Below, piece by piece: positions 33,348-41,203 of a stretch of 64,000 bases of DNA. The notes under the pieces were generated by a model. It worked only from the letters and a program-made list of their open reading frames with translations. It was not told the DNA's origin and did not search any database. The DNA lies in assembly GCA_022793795.1 (NCBI GenBank), contig JAAWDM010000013.1, positions 1 through 64,000 of the forward strand. The letters run 5' to 3'. Every line of letters begins with the position of its first letter. Positions within the stretch are counted from its first letter, which is position 1. The position numbers and the translations under genes are program-made. The DNA is from Bacillota bacterium (GTDB taxonomy: Bacteria > Bacillota > Clostridia > Peptostreptococcales > Anaerovoracaceae).

Positions 33348-34337
33348 TTAATCCTTGAGAGATGGATCCAGCTGATCGCGCAGAGCATCGCCTAGGAAGT
33401 TGAACGCAACTACCAGAATCAGAATTGCGATACCAGGCGCCAGGGTTGGAACCGGTGCTTGCGTAAGGTATTTCTTCATTTCAAATACCAGAAGACCCCA
33501 GCTGGTTGAAGGCGGCTGTGCACCGATACCCAGGAAGGATAAACTGGATTCTGTCAAAATGTTAGCTGGCACGTTCATAGTGAACAGAACCACCAGAGTA
33601 GACAGACAGTTAGGCAAAATGTGGCGGAACATGATGGTGGAACGCTTTACACCGATGGAGGTAGCTGCTTCCACATATTCCTTTTCCCGGAGAGAAAGAA
33701 CCTCGGAGCGAACCATACGTGCGGTGCTGGCCCAGCCTACGAAGCTGAGCGCAATAAAGATGGTCAGCATACCTTTGCCTAGGGTATAAGATACTAACAT
33801 GGCTAAAAGCAGCGAAGGGAAGGCCATCAATACGTCAGCGATACGCATGATGATGTTATCGGTTTTGCCGCCGACGAAGCCTGCAATCAATCCCAGAATG
33901 GTGCCTAGCACCATAGAGATTAGTGTAGGAAGAAGTCCTACCATGAGGGAGACGCGGCCGCCATATAACATTCTAGTAAACACATCACGGCCTAGGCTAT
34001 CGGTTCCCAAAATATGTCCCTCGCATGGGTTAGAGGCTCTGTTATACATATCCTGTGCATTTGGATCGCAAGGTGAAATCAAAGGTGCGAAAATGGTTAA
34101 CAGTATAAACAAGAGAATGATAATTGCGGAAACAAGCGCCAGTTTATTATGGCGAAACATACTGAAAATCTGTTCTTTGAGAGTTTCGTCAGGGGCTAAT
34201 TCAGCTTCGGCTTCCTCCTCTATGGATACAGGCTCAGTGGCGCCCTCTGGTATCCAGTCGGAACCCTCCATAGCGAAGCCTGATACAATTTTATCTGCTA
34301 AAACGTCAGCAGCCTGGTCTATTTTTCTTAATCCCAT
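33348..34337 (-). CDS. oligopeptide/dipeptide ABC transporter permease (OppC/DppC type)
   Basis: This is a membrane permease of the leftward peptide importer. The 329-residue protein has six hydrophobic segments. The typical pair of motifs is present: GTDSLGRDVFTRMLYGGRVSL and the EAATSIGVKRSTIMFRHILPN loop that contacts the ATPases. The N-terminal 75 residues before the first helix are longer and more acidic than usual (SIEEEAEAELAPDETLKEQ). It lies 11 bp after the partner permease gene. Confidence 0.93.
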   Translation of the reverse strand: MGLRKIDQAADVLADKIVSGFAMEGSDWIPEGATEPVSIEEEAEAELAPDETLKEQIFSMFRHNKLALVSAIIILLFILLTIFAPLISPCDPNAQDMYNRASNPCEGHILGTDSLGRDVFTRMLYGGRVSLMVGLLPTLISMVLGTILGLIAGFVGGKTDNIIMRIADVLMAFPSLLLAMLVSYTLGKGMLTIFIALSFVGWASTARMVRSEVLSLREKEYVEAATSIGVKRSTIMFRHILPNCLSTLVVLFTMNVPANILTESSLSFLGIGAQPPSTSWGLLVFEMKKYLTQAPVPTLAPGIAILILVVAFNFLGDALRDQLDPSLKD

Positions 34338-34348
34338 AATGCGCCCTC

Positions 34349-35269
34349 CTATTGTTCACGAATTTTAGGGTCTAGGAAGGAATATAGAATATCCGCTACC
34401 AGATTACCTAAAATGATGATCATCGTTGAGAAAATGACGGAGCCCTGGAGCAGCGGCATGTCCCTTGTATTAACTGCGGAAACCATGAGTACGCCGATAC
34501 CACCAATGCCGAATACGGTTTCCGTCAGTACGGCGCCGGAAAGCAGGCTGGCAAATTGCATAGCCATCATGGTAACAACCGGAATCATAGCATTTTTTAG
34601 TCCATGACGAATGACGACCAGAGATTCCTTGATACCTTTTGCACGCGCAGTACGGATATAGTCGTTCTTCATGATGCCCAGCAGACTGGAACGAGTCAGC
34701 CTGGCGATAGTACCAGAGGAAGCCCAGCCTAACACAAAGGCAGGCATGATCATATGCTTCCATGTGGAATAGCCAGAAATGGGCAGAATGCCTAAGGTAG
34801 ATGCGAAGATAAACTGCATCAGCATAGCCGCCCAGAATACTGGAAGGGAGATACCTACTAGAGAGAAGCCCATGAGGGAACGATCAAGCAGAGTATCTTT
34901 CTTGATGGCAGAAACGATGCCAGCAGGAATACCGATGATCCATGCGACCAGAGCGGCTGTGATAGCCAGCTTGACTGTATTAGGAAAAGCTTCTCCGATG
35001 AGTGTTGCGATTGGCCTGTTTAATTTATATGAAATACCTAGATCTCCTTGGAGCGCATCTACAAGATACCGACCGAATCGAACCAGAACAGGATCGTTTA
35101 GGCCCATCTGCTCGGTTACTCGTTCAATGACTGCAGGATTGGCCTTTTCTCCCATCATAACGGTGATCGGATTACCAGGAAGCACCTGCAACATCAGAAA
35201 CACGACCAGAACCACTGCAATCATCAGCGGAATGGAGATAAGAATACGCTTGGTTATATATTTTCCCAT
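34349..35269 (-). CDS. oligopeptide/dipeptide ABC transporter permease (OppB/DppB type)
   Basis: This is the partner permease of the leftward peptide importer. The 306-residue protein has six hydrophobic segments, starting MGKYITKRILISIPLMIAVVLVVF. The family loop is RTARAKGIKESLVVIRHGLKNAMIPV. I chose the ATG at 35269 because GAAAGGA lies about 10 bp upstream and the family starts with this pattern; an ATG 18 bp earlier is less likely. A stable hairpin separates it from the binding-protein gene. Confidence 0.92.
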   Translation of the reverse strand: MGKYITKRILISIPLMIAVVLVVFLMLQVLPGNPITVMMGEKANPAVIERVTEQMGLNDPVLVRFGRYLVDALQGDLGISYKLNRPIATLIGEAFPNTVKLAITAALVAWIIGIPAGIVSAIKKDTLLDRSLMGFSLVGISLPVFWAAMLMQFIFASTLGILPISGYSTWKHMIMPAFVLGWASSGTIARLTRSSLLGIMKNDYIRTARAKGIKESLVVIRHGLKNAMIPVVTMMAMQFASLLSGAVLTETVFGIGGIGVLMVSAVNTRDMPLLQGSVIFSTMIIILGNLVADILYSFLDPKIREQ

Positions 35270-35304
35270 GTGTTTCCATCCTTTCAAAATTTAGGCTTTG
35301 AAGG

Positions 35305-35346
35305 AAGAAAGGGATTACCCTCATACCTGAGAAGAATCCCTTTCTT
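35305..35346 (-). terminator. intercistronic hairpin between oppA-type and oppB-type genes
   Basis: AAGAAAGGGATT (35305-35316) and AATCCCTTTCTT (35335-35346) form a perfect 12-bp stem. On the minus strand it is followed only by a mixed T/C stretch, so it is a weak terminator or an RNA-stability element. Such hairpins commonly let the binding protein be made in excess over the permease. Confidence 0.6.
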
Positions 35347-35423
35347 GCGATTATAAACAGTTAAGGTTAGTAATTGGACACATACGACCTTCAGCGAGAA
35401 GGCCATATGCAAAATTTACTTTA

Positions 35424-37109
35424 TTATGCGGCAGGGGTCAGCTCTACAGAATAGTAGCTGCAATCGCCCCAGCCAGCCCAGTGCGGTACGAAACCTTTTA
35501 CTCTAGGCTGTACGACTCTGATTTTCTGTAAGTGGAACAGTGGGATCCATGCTGCATCCTCTTGAATTACCAGCTGCTCCAGCTCTCTATATTCTTCCAT
35601 ACGCACATCTTCATCGATAATGTGTCTTGCTGCTTCGATTCTAGCAATCGCATCCTTGTTGTAATAGTTGAAGGAACGAGTCTTAGTAGAAGCAGAGGAG
35701 AAGAAGGTGTAGATAAAGTTATCTGGGTCATTGAAATCTCCCCACCAAGTTGCAGTGTACATCGGCAGTTCGCCTGTAGCACGGACGTCGTACCAGGATG
35801 CTTCATCCATCTGGTCGATATTGACGGTTACATTGATCGCTTTCCACTGTTCCTGAATGATCTGGAGCAGTTCCAGCGTGGAATTGCCGTCAGAAGAGGA
35901 CATCGCGATAGTCATTTCAAAGCCATCTGCGTAGCCAGCTTCATCCATAAGTTTCTTAGCGGCTTCTACGTCATAAGGGATTTCAGGTAGGTTTTCATTG
36001 TAGCCAACCATGCTCTCTGGGAAGATTCCGTGGGCAATAACGCCAGTACCTTCATACAGAGTATCGAGAATGATCTGTTTGTCCAGAGACATCTGTAATG
36101 CCTTACGAACTCTTACATCCTCGAATGGTTCGATGTTTTCATTGATGGCCAGGTATGTAGTACCGAAGGTTACCTTTGGTACGATGCAGTCCTTCCACTG
36201 GTCGGAAGCGGTGTATTCACTGATCAGATGCCTTGCATTGTCTAAGTCAAAGATATCAGTCTGACCTTGGTCGAACATCATTTTTTCAGTATCGGAATCG
36301 CTGACAACCTTGATCAGAACACCGTCGATCTTAGGAGCGCCCTGCCAGTAGTCAGGATTTGCTTCTAGGTAAATATGGTCGTTAAGAACCCATTCTTTTA
36401 GGATGAATGGACCAGAACCGATGGTGTACTCCGGCTCAGAACCAAAGAAGGAACCCGTCTTGCCGCCGCCAGCTTCATCGGCTGCGTCGCAGGCCTCTCT
36501 GTTTAAGATAGACCAACCTGGAACGCTTAGGGTAGCCAGGAATGGTGCATAGGATTCATTGAGCACTAAGTCAAAGTTGTAATCGTCATGGATGATTACG
36601 CCCTTACCCTCTACAGTAGTAGCTTTGCCGTCCAGCACATCCTGTGCGCCAACCAGCATATCCATCCATGGGGAGTTGAGCGTGCTTCTTTCAGGGTCCA
36701 ACATACTGTCAACGGTGTAAAGGACATCGTCGGCAGTCAGTTCTTCGCCGTTAGTGAATTTGATACCTTGTCTCAGGTGCATGCTGTAGGTTTTACCGTC
36801 CTCGGAAATTTCCCATGTTTCAGCGGCGCCTGGCTGTAATTCGGAACCGCCGTCCTCAGTGGAAACTGTCATGACCAGGGTATCGAATATATTCATCGGA
36901 ATGATATAGTCTGCTGTGGTCTGACGAGGATCGCCGGTTTCACATTCATGGTCATAGGTGATACGAAGTACGTTTTCACCAAAGCCATCATCGTAATTAA
37001 CGGCGCTACCGCCGCCTGGATTGTTGTCGTTGCCGTTGCTGCTGCATCCGGCGAAGCATGTCAAGATCATCACGAAAATCAATATTGTCGCGAATAACTT
37101 CTTTTTCAT
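35424..37109 (-). CDS. peptide ABC transporter substrate-binding lipoprotein (OppA/DppA family)
   Basis: This surface lipoprotein captures peptides for the leftward importer. The 561-residue protein has a lipoprotein signal MKKKLFATILIFVMILTCFAGC, with the lipobox Cys near residue 22. The SBP family 5 fold follows, with TYSMHLRQGIKFTNGEELTADDVLYTVDSM and VRKALQMSLDKQIIL. GGAGGAGAAAGG precedes the ATG. About 105 bp upstream of the start of translation, on the same strand, is a close match to a sigma-54 promoter. Expression is therefore likely controlled by the adjacent sigma-54 activator. Substrate preference cannot be read from sequence. Confidence 0.93.
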   Translation of the reverse strand: MKKKLFATILIFVMILTCFAGCSSNGNDNNPGGGSAVNYDDGFGENVLRITYDHECETGDPRQTTADYIIPMNIFDTLVMTVSTEDGGSELQPGAAETWEISEDGKTYSMHLRQGIKFTNGEELTADDVLYTVDSMLDPERSTLNSPWMDMLVGAQDVLDGKATTVEGKGVIIHDDYNFDLVLNESYAPFLATLSVPGWSILNREACDAADEAGGGKTGSFFGSEPEYTIGSGPFILKEWVLNDHIYLEANPDYWQGAPKIDGVLIKVVSDSDTEKMMFDQGQTDIFDLDNARHLISEYTASDQWKDCIVPKVTFGTTYLAINENIEPFEDVRVRKALQMSLDKQIILDTLYEGTGVIAHGIFPESMVGYNENLPEIPYDVEAAKKLMDEAGYADGFEMTIAMSSSDGNSTLELLQIIQEQWKAINVTVNIDQMDEASWYDVRATGELPMYTATWWGDFNDPDNFIYTFFSSASTKTRSFNYYNKDAIARIEAARHIIDEDVRMEEYRELEQLVIQEDAAWIPLFHLQKIRVVQPRVKGFVPHWAGWGDCSYYSVELTPAA

Positions 37110-37226
37110 CCTTTCTCCTCCTCTGTCATAAGTCTTTCATGAATTTTTGCGAGCCTTACATGAAAGCGTCGAATTATACAGGCTATTTCATTTTATGCGG
37201 ACGCTTAAATGTGTACCACTAAAAAA

Positions 37227-37243
37227 AGCAAAGATTGTGCCAA
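37227..37243 (-). promoter_or_regulatory. sigma-54 (-24/-12) promoter of the leftward opp operon
   Basis: On the minus strand TTGGCACAATCTTTGCT has GG and GC dinucleotides exactly 10 bp apart and matches the TTGGCAC-N5-TTGC(A/T) consensus at nearly every fixed base. It lies about 120 bp before the lipoprotein gene. A run of nine C is found 9 bp upstream of the -24 box. The rest of 37110-37410 holds the leader and the site at 37338, with no gene. Confidence 0.8.
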
Positions 37244-37251
37244 GACCCCAC

Positions 37252-37260
37252 GGGGGGGGG
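37252..37260. repeat. homopolymer run of nine G (nine C on minus strand) beside the -24 box
   Basis: Nine G in a row occupy 37252-37260. On the transcribed orientation of the leftward operon they form a C9 run just upstream of the sigma-54 promoter. Another run of the same length is in the regulator gene at 38913-38921. Runs of this length slip readily during replication and are also common sites of assembly error. Confidence 0.9.
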
Positions 37261-37337
37261 TATCGTATAAGGGATTGCAATGGTTTTGGATAAGATTGGA
37301 TAAAAAAGAGGAAGATACTCAATAAGTTAAAACGAGA

Positions 37338-37352
37338 TTAAATAAGATTTAT
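37338..37352. promoter_or_regulatory. candidate activator-binding site, copy 1
   Basis: TTAAATAAGATTTAT occurs here and again, identical, at 39450-39464. The core TAAAT-AAG-ATTTA is an inverted repeat. This copy lies about 95 bp upstream of the leftward -24 box, within the range for enhancer sites of sigma-54 activators. The AT-rich composition lowers its weight. Confidence 0.5.
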
Positions 37353-37410
37353 GAACGATTGATGAATGAAAGATGAAAGCACAGTGATAGATGGGTCTGG
37401 GACACAGAAA

Positions 37411-38862
37411 TCAATGTCCCAGATAGGATTTTCCAATGGTGGTGATACGAGTTCCCCCGCGGCCTTTCCCAATTTCTACGAGATTGCGGTTCTCCAGAGA
37501 AGCAAGCATATCGCGCAGTTTTCCGTCGCTGACATCGATGCCGCGTCCTTTTAGCGTATGCAAAATAGAAGAGCGTCCTACGCCGTGGGAGACAGAAGTT
37601 CCGGCAGCGATAACCTCTAAAAGATTGCGGTCTAAATCTTCTGCGGAAGTTACCGCAGAGGACTGAAATGACGAAGATTGATCATAGAGATAATCAGGTA
37701 ACGAGGATAGGGCGTTGTAGTAGGTCGCTATATTTTCTAACTCGCGAATATTGCCCGGCCAACTGTAGTTTGTCAGGATTTCACTCTCTTCTCTGGTAAT
37801 ATTTCGATAAACGCTCCCTAGAAAATGTTCCATCAGGCCAGGGATGTCCTCTTTGCGATTACGCAGAGGCGGCAGAGTAAGCGGCAGTACATTCAGTCTA
37901 AAAAACAGATCGGCACGAAAGGCGCCTGCGCTGACGGCAGTCTCTAAATCTTTATTGGTAGCTGTGATGATACGGATGTCCACGTCGATCAGGTGATCGC
38001 TGCCTAGCCGAAGAACCTGCCTTTCCTGTAGCGCGCGGAGGAGACGGGCTTGGAGACTCAGAGGCAGGTCGCCGATCTCATCTAAAAATATAGTACCGTG
38101 ATTGGCTTGCTCAAATAGACCAGTTTTTCCCTTTCCTTTGGCGCCAGTGAAGGCTCCTGCGTCATAACCGAACAATTCGCTCTCCAGCAAATTTTCTGGA
38201 AGAGAAGCACAGTTGATAGCTACAAAAGGCCCGCTACTGCGAAAAGAAGCGTTGTGAATGGATTGGGCGATAAGTTCTTTACCAGTACCGCTTTCCCCAC
38301 GGATTAAAATCGTATAATCGGTAGGCGCTATCTGGCGAGCTTTATCGATGATGGTTTTCATGGCAGGAGATTGATGGACGATATCCTTGAACTGATATTT
38401 TGCCACATATCCTTTTTGGATGTTTTGACGATTGGCATCTGCAATGTCCGCCTCGTCCTGCAAGGTAATATAGTAACCTACCGTTTCATCCATCAGCATA
38501 AACGAATACTTATTATAATAGTAACGTTGTCCTGAAATTTCCAAGGTCTCTGAAGGTGTTTCGGATTCGGTTAAAATGGATAAACCAATATAATCCTCTA
38601 TGTGAATTTTAGATACATCGCTGACCTGAAACACGGACGCCACCTTGGGATTAGCATAGACAACGCGGTATTGATTATCTACTAAAACCATGGCGATTTT
38701 TGCCTTTTTTGCAATGTGACCTAACATTTCGGTTTTTAGGTAGCTGTTGATATAGTTATCATGAAACGCTGTATTAGATTCTAGCACTGACTGAATATGG
38801 CGAAACAGATTCCGGTTGACGATATCGATATCTAAATCCAGCATCATCATAAGGGTGTACAT
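37411..38862 (-). CDS. sigma-54-dependent activator, PAS-AAA+-DNA-binding part (C-terminal fragment of a split gene)
   Basis: The 483 residues counted from the ATG at 38862 contain a PAS-like sensor (KIAMVLVDNQYRVVYANPKV, residues about 55-130). The AAA+ domain has Walker A GESGTGKE at 189-196, the sigma-54 contact loop GAFTGA at 236-241 and Walker B GTIFLDEIGD near 256. The C-terminal domain looks like a winged helix rather than the usual Fis-type helix-turn-helix (GRSSILHTLKGRGIDVSDGKLRDML). The ATG at 38862 has only a poor ribosome-binding site. The same frame stays open upstream through INSIIDIGYRKVSFDT to the C9 run, so this is the back half of one gene begun at 39380. It probably activates the two flanking peptide-transport operons. 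Confidence 0.85.
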   Translation of the reverse strand: MYTLMMMLDLDIDIVNRNLFRHIQSVLESNTAFHDNYINSYLKTEMLGHIAKKAKIAMVLVDNQYRVVYANPKVASVFQVSDVSKIHIEDYIGLSILTESETPSETLEISGQRYYYNKYSFMLMDETVGYYITLQDEADIADANRQNIQKGYVAKYQFKDIVHQSPAMKTIIDKARQIAPTDYTILIRGESGTGKELIAQSIHNASFRSSGPFVAINCASLPENLLESELFGYDAGAFTGAKGKGKTGLFEQANHGTIFLDEIGDLPLSLQARLLRALQERQVLRLGSDHLIDVDIRIITATNKDLETAVSAGAFRADLFFRLNVLPLTLPPLRNRKEDIPGLMEHFLGSVYRNITREESEILTNYSWPGNIRELENIATYYNALSSLPDYLYDQSSSFQSSAVTSAEDLDRNLLEVIAAGTSVSHGVGRSSILHTLKGRGIDVSDGKLRDMLASLENRNLVEIGKGRGGTRITTIGKSYLGH

Positions 38863-39380
38863 GGTATCAAAACTGACCTTACGATACCCAATATCAATAA
38901 TAGAGTTGATGTGGGGGGGGGTACTAGGGAAGTTTCATTTGGAGTGATAGCAACGGTTAGGTTATCGTAAATGCCAGTATGTGTTAAATTGGCGTCATAA
39001 GGAATTAGGGTGATATGGCCGATGCCCACATCATTGAAAGAGGCCACCGTTTCCATCGCGTTCTCATAGCTATCGTTGACTACTAACACATTACTGCCAG
39101 ATGGAATTGCAGAGATTTTTTCTAGTGCGTCCCGCCGTGGACTCCGATTGACCTTGATGATAGTAGTGTAATCGCTGACATAATTCTTTAAAATCTGGAA
39201 GGGAACTTCATTAGCAGCTAGATAAGCGTCATCGTGTAAAAGGGTGGTTTCATCAAAAGCGTCAAGATAGTAATTGGTGAAGGTAGCATGTCCTCCAAAT
39301 ACCGCCTCTAAGCTTTGCAAAATATAATCCATGGCTTCTGCATTATAGGAATTAGCGTAGATGATGCCTACTCGTTTCAT
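38847..39380 (-). CDS. N-terminal sensor part of the split sigma-54 activator
   Basis: The frame starts MKRVGIIYANSYNAEAMDYIL with a good GGAGAAT site and encodes 177 residues. Residues 1-155 look like the N-terminal signal domain found in some Clostridial sigma-54 activators, ending with DNLTVAITPNETSLVP. After a C9 run the frame changes to unrelated sequence and stops at 38847. The other frame continues with the expected INSIIDIGYRKVSF. With ten or seven C the two parts would form one protein of about 660 residues. The gene is either frame-shifted, phase-variable or miscalled at the run. Confidence 0.75.
   Translation of the reverse strand: MKRVGIIYANSYNAEAMDYILQSLEAVFGGHATFTNYYLDAFDETTLLHDDAYLAANEVPFQILKNYVSDYTTIIKVNRSPRRDALEKISAIPSGSNVLVVNDSYENAMETVASFNDVGIGHITLIPYDANLTHTGIYDNLTVAITPNETSLVPPPTSTLLLILGIVRSVLIPCTPL
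38913..38921. repeat. homopolymer run of nine G (C9 in the regulator coding strand)
   Basis: Nine G occupy 38913-38921. On the coding strand the sequence reads GTA, nine C, then ACATCAAC. The current length puts the N-terminal and AAA+ parts in different frames. A change to ten or seven joins them without any other edit. Confidence 0.9.
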
Positions 39381-39449
39381 GTTGATTCTCCTTCGTTATG
39401 TATTATAGATAAGTATAGCACATTTTTATAAAAAGACAAGATAATAGGG

Positions 39450-39464
39450 TTAAATAAGATTTAT
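39450..39464. promoter_or_regulatory. candidate activator-binding site, copy 2
   Basis: TTAAATAAGATTTAT is identical to the site at 37338-37352. It lies about 160 bp upstream of the rightward -24 box and 70 bp upstream of the regulator start, so it could serve activation of the rightward operon and control of the regulator itself. The interval 39381-39735 has no gene. Confidence 0.5.
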
Positions 39465-39625
39465 AAAAAGTAGAAGAGAAATAAGAAGAGAAAAAGTCGG
39501 AGCATATCGAGATAGGAGGAAGAAAAAATGAGATGAAACGGGATTGTTTGTTAATAAATATGAAAAAATGGAACATTTAGTTCATATAAAGGAAGGAGTT
39601 TCGTTGAAATTCTAAGACTTTCATT

Positions 39626-39642
39626 TTGGCATGATTGTTGCG
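39626..39642 (+). promoter_or_regulatory. sigma-54 (-24/-12) promoter of the rightward operon
   Basis: TTGGCATGATTGTTGCG has GG and GC exactly 10 bp apart and differs from the sigma-54 consensus at the last base of TTGGCAC and the last base of TTGCW. It lies about 95 bp before the serine hydrolase gene at 39736. Confidence 0.72.
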
Positions 39643-39735
39643 CGAAGATTATGCAAAGGTTGAAAATGCCTGATGGGAACAAGCACATAATGTAAATAAA
39701 AAAGAAGGAAATTTGGACTGGAAAGAAGATTGCGT

Positions 39736-41145
39736 ATGAAAAAAAACACAGAGGCGCTGAACGCCTATCTTACACGTCTTTTCGAAGAAAAGGGATATCC
39801 GGGTATGTCGGTATGTGTCCGTGGACCGGAGGGAATTATCTTCGAAAAGAGTTTCGGGTATCGAAACATTGAAAAAAAACAGCCTGTGGATGGAGATACA
39901 ATATTTGGTATCGCTTCTATGAGCAAGTCGCTTACAGCACTGGCCTGTTGTATACTTCAGGTGGAGGGAAAAATGTCCCTTGATGATCCAGTAGTAAAAT
40001 ATTTCCCCGATTTTCATATCCCGGGAGCAGCAGATGAGTGCGTGACAGTAAAAAGTCTGGCGCTGCACCGCGCAGGAATCCCTCCTATGGAACCGCTTGA
40101 ATGGTCTATCGCCATGAATAGTATTGAACGGGATACAAAATGGTATCGTACCATGTGCGAGACGTCTCCGAATAAGATGGATCGAATTGAACAGATTGTA
40201 GATTACATAACAGCGGGGAATTATGAACCGCTGGGGGCGCCAGGTGAATACATGAGCTATTCCAATGAAGGCTATGCATTATTGTCCTACATTGTAGACC
40301 AAGCGGCAGGAATTTCCCTGGAAGAGTTTTTAATGGAGCGGTTGTTTAAGCCATTGGGAATGAGCCGGACTATTTTGGATTTGGATTGTAGCCAGGCCAA
40401 GGAATTAGCAGAAGGTAATATCACTAGTCTGTTTGAACGGGATGATGATGGAAATTTAATTTGGGATGATAATTGGTCGGTGCTTCCTCCGTTTCGAGGC
40501 TGTGCCTGTGTTAAGTCAACGTCCCGAGATATCACCAAATATTATCAGATGTTAAGTAACGGCGGCGTTTATGAAGGTAAGCGAGTGATTCCAGCCGAAG
40601 CTGTAGAATTGATGATTGGGGCAGAATTTCCACTCAGAGAGAAACCGTATTATTGTATGGGACTTTGGAAAAGCCGCATGGATGGAAAGATGATTGCGGA
40701 ACATTCCGGCGGCCTTCATGGGGTGTCTACCCAAGGAGGTATGGTGGAAGGCGGTTATGGCGTTGCAGTGCTGTGCAACGAAGGCGATTTAGGTATGGAT
40801 GCCTTCATGTGGCCATGCTATAACTTTATTTTAGGATTGCCTTTAGAGACGAAACATTACTGGGCATATCCATCAGGAAAAGATTTCAGTATGCCAGAAG
40901 CTATATGTGGAGATTTTCTCTGTAAGGAAGGTATGCCGGCTCATACTATCGTGACTGTGGAGAATGGCAAACTAATAGCAGATTATGCCGGAATGAAAGT
41001 GGATTTGCTCCACTGCAAGGAAAATGTGTTTGCAGTGACGCTTCCTGGTAAGCCGGAGAGCAGAGTCAATACATTCCGTTTCTATATCAGGAATGGAAAG
41101 GCATGGGCCGTGAAATGCGGCAGTAGGATTTATCAAAGGGTTTGA
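39736..41145 (+). CDS. serine hydrolase of the beta-lactamase / D-aminopeptidase superfamily
   Basis: The 469-residue protein has the penicillin-recognising fold motifs in order. These are SMSK (SxxK, near residue 70), YSNEGY (YxN, near residue 175) and HSGGLHG (near residue 315). A smaller C-terminal domain of about 100 residues follows. There is no signal peptide, so it probably acts in the cytoplasm on imported compounds, for example as a D-amino peptidase or esterase. The ATG at 39736 is preferred to a TTG at 39730 because GGAAAGAAG is better spaced. It opens the rightward peptide-transport operon and has a sigma-54 promoter. True beta-lactamase activity is unlikely. Confidence 0.85.
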   Translation: MKKNTEALNAYLTRLFEEKGYPGMSVCVRGPEGIIFEKSFGYRNIEKKQPVDGDTIFGIASMSKSLTALACCILQVEGKMSLDDPVVKYFPDFHIPGAADECVTVKSLALHRAGIPPMEPLEWSIAMNSIERDTKWYRTMCETSPNKMDRIEQIVDYITAGNYEPLGAPGEYMSYSNEGYALLSYIVDQAAGISLEEFLMERLFKPLGMSRTILDLDCSQAKELAEGNITSLFERDDDGNLIWDDNWSVLPPFRGCACVKSTSRDITKYYQMLSNGGVYEGKRVIPAEAVELMIGAEFPLREKPYYCMGLWKSRMDGKMIAEHSGGLHGVSTQGGMVEGGYGVAVLCNEGDLGMDAFMWPCYNFILGLPLETKHYWAYPSGKDFSMPEAICGDFLCKEGMPAHTIVTVENGKLIADYAGMKVDLLHCKENVFAVTLPGKPESRVNTFRFYIRNGKAWAVKCGSRIYQRV

Positions 41146-41203
41146 TGGATTTGGAACTCTGAAAGATCTAAAGACACAGCCATAGTTAAAGAAGGGAGAT
41201 GTA

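Noticed and set aside
37366-37666. Two plus-strand frames opposite the regulator end
   Set aside because: Both lie mostly antisense to the regulator and have no ribosome-binding site or recognisable product.
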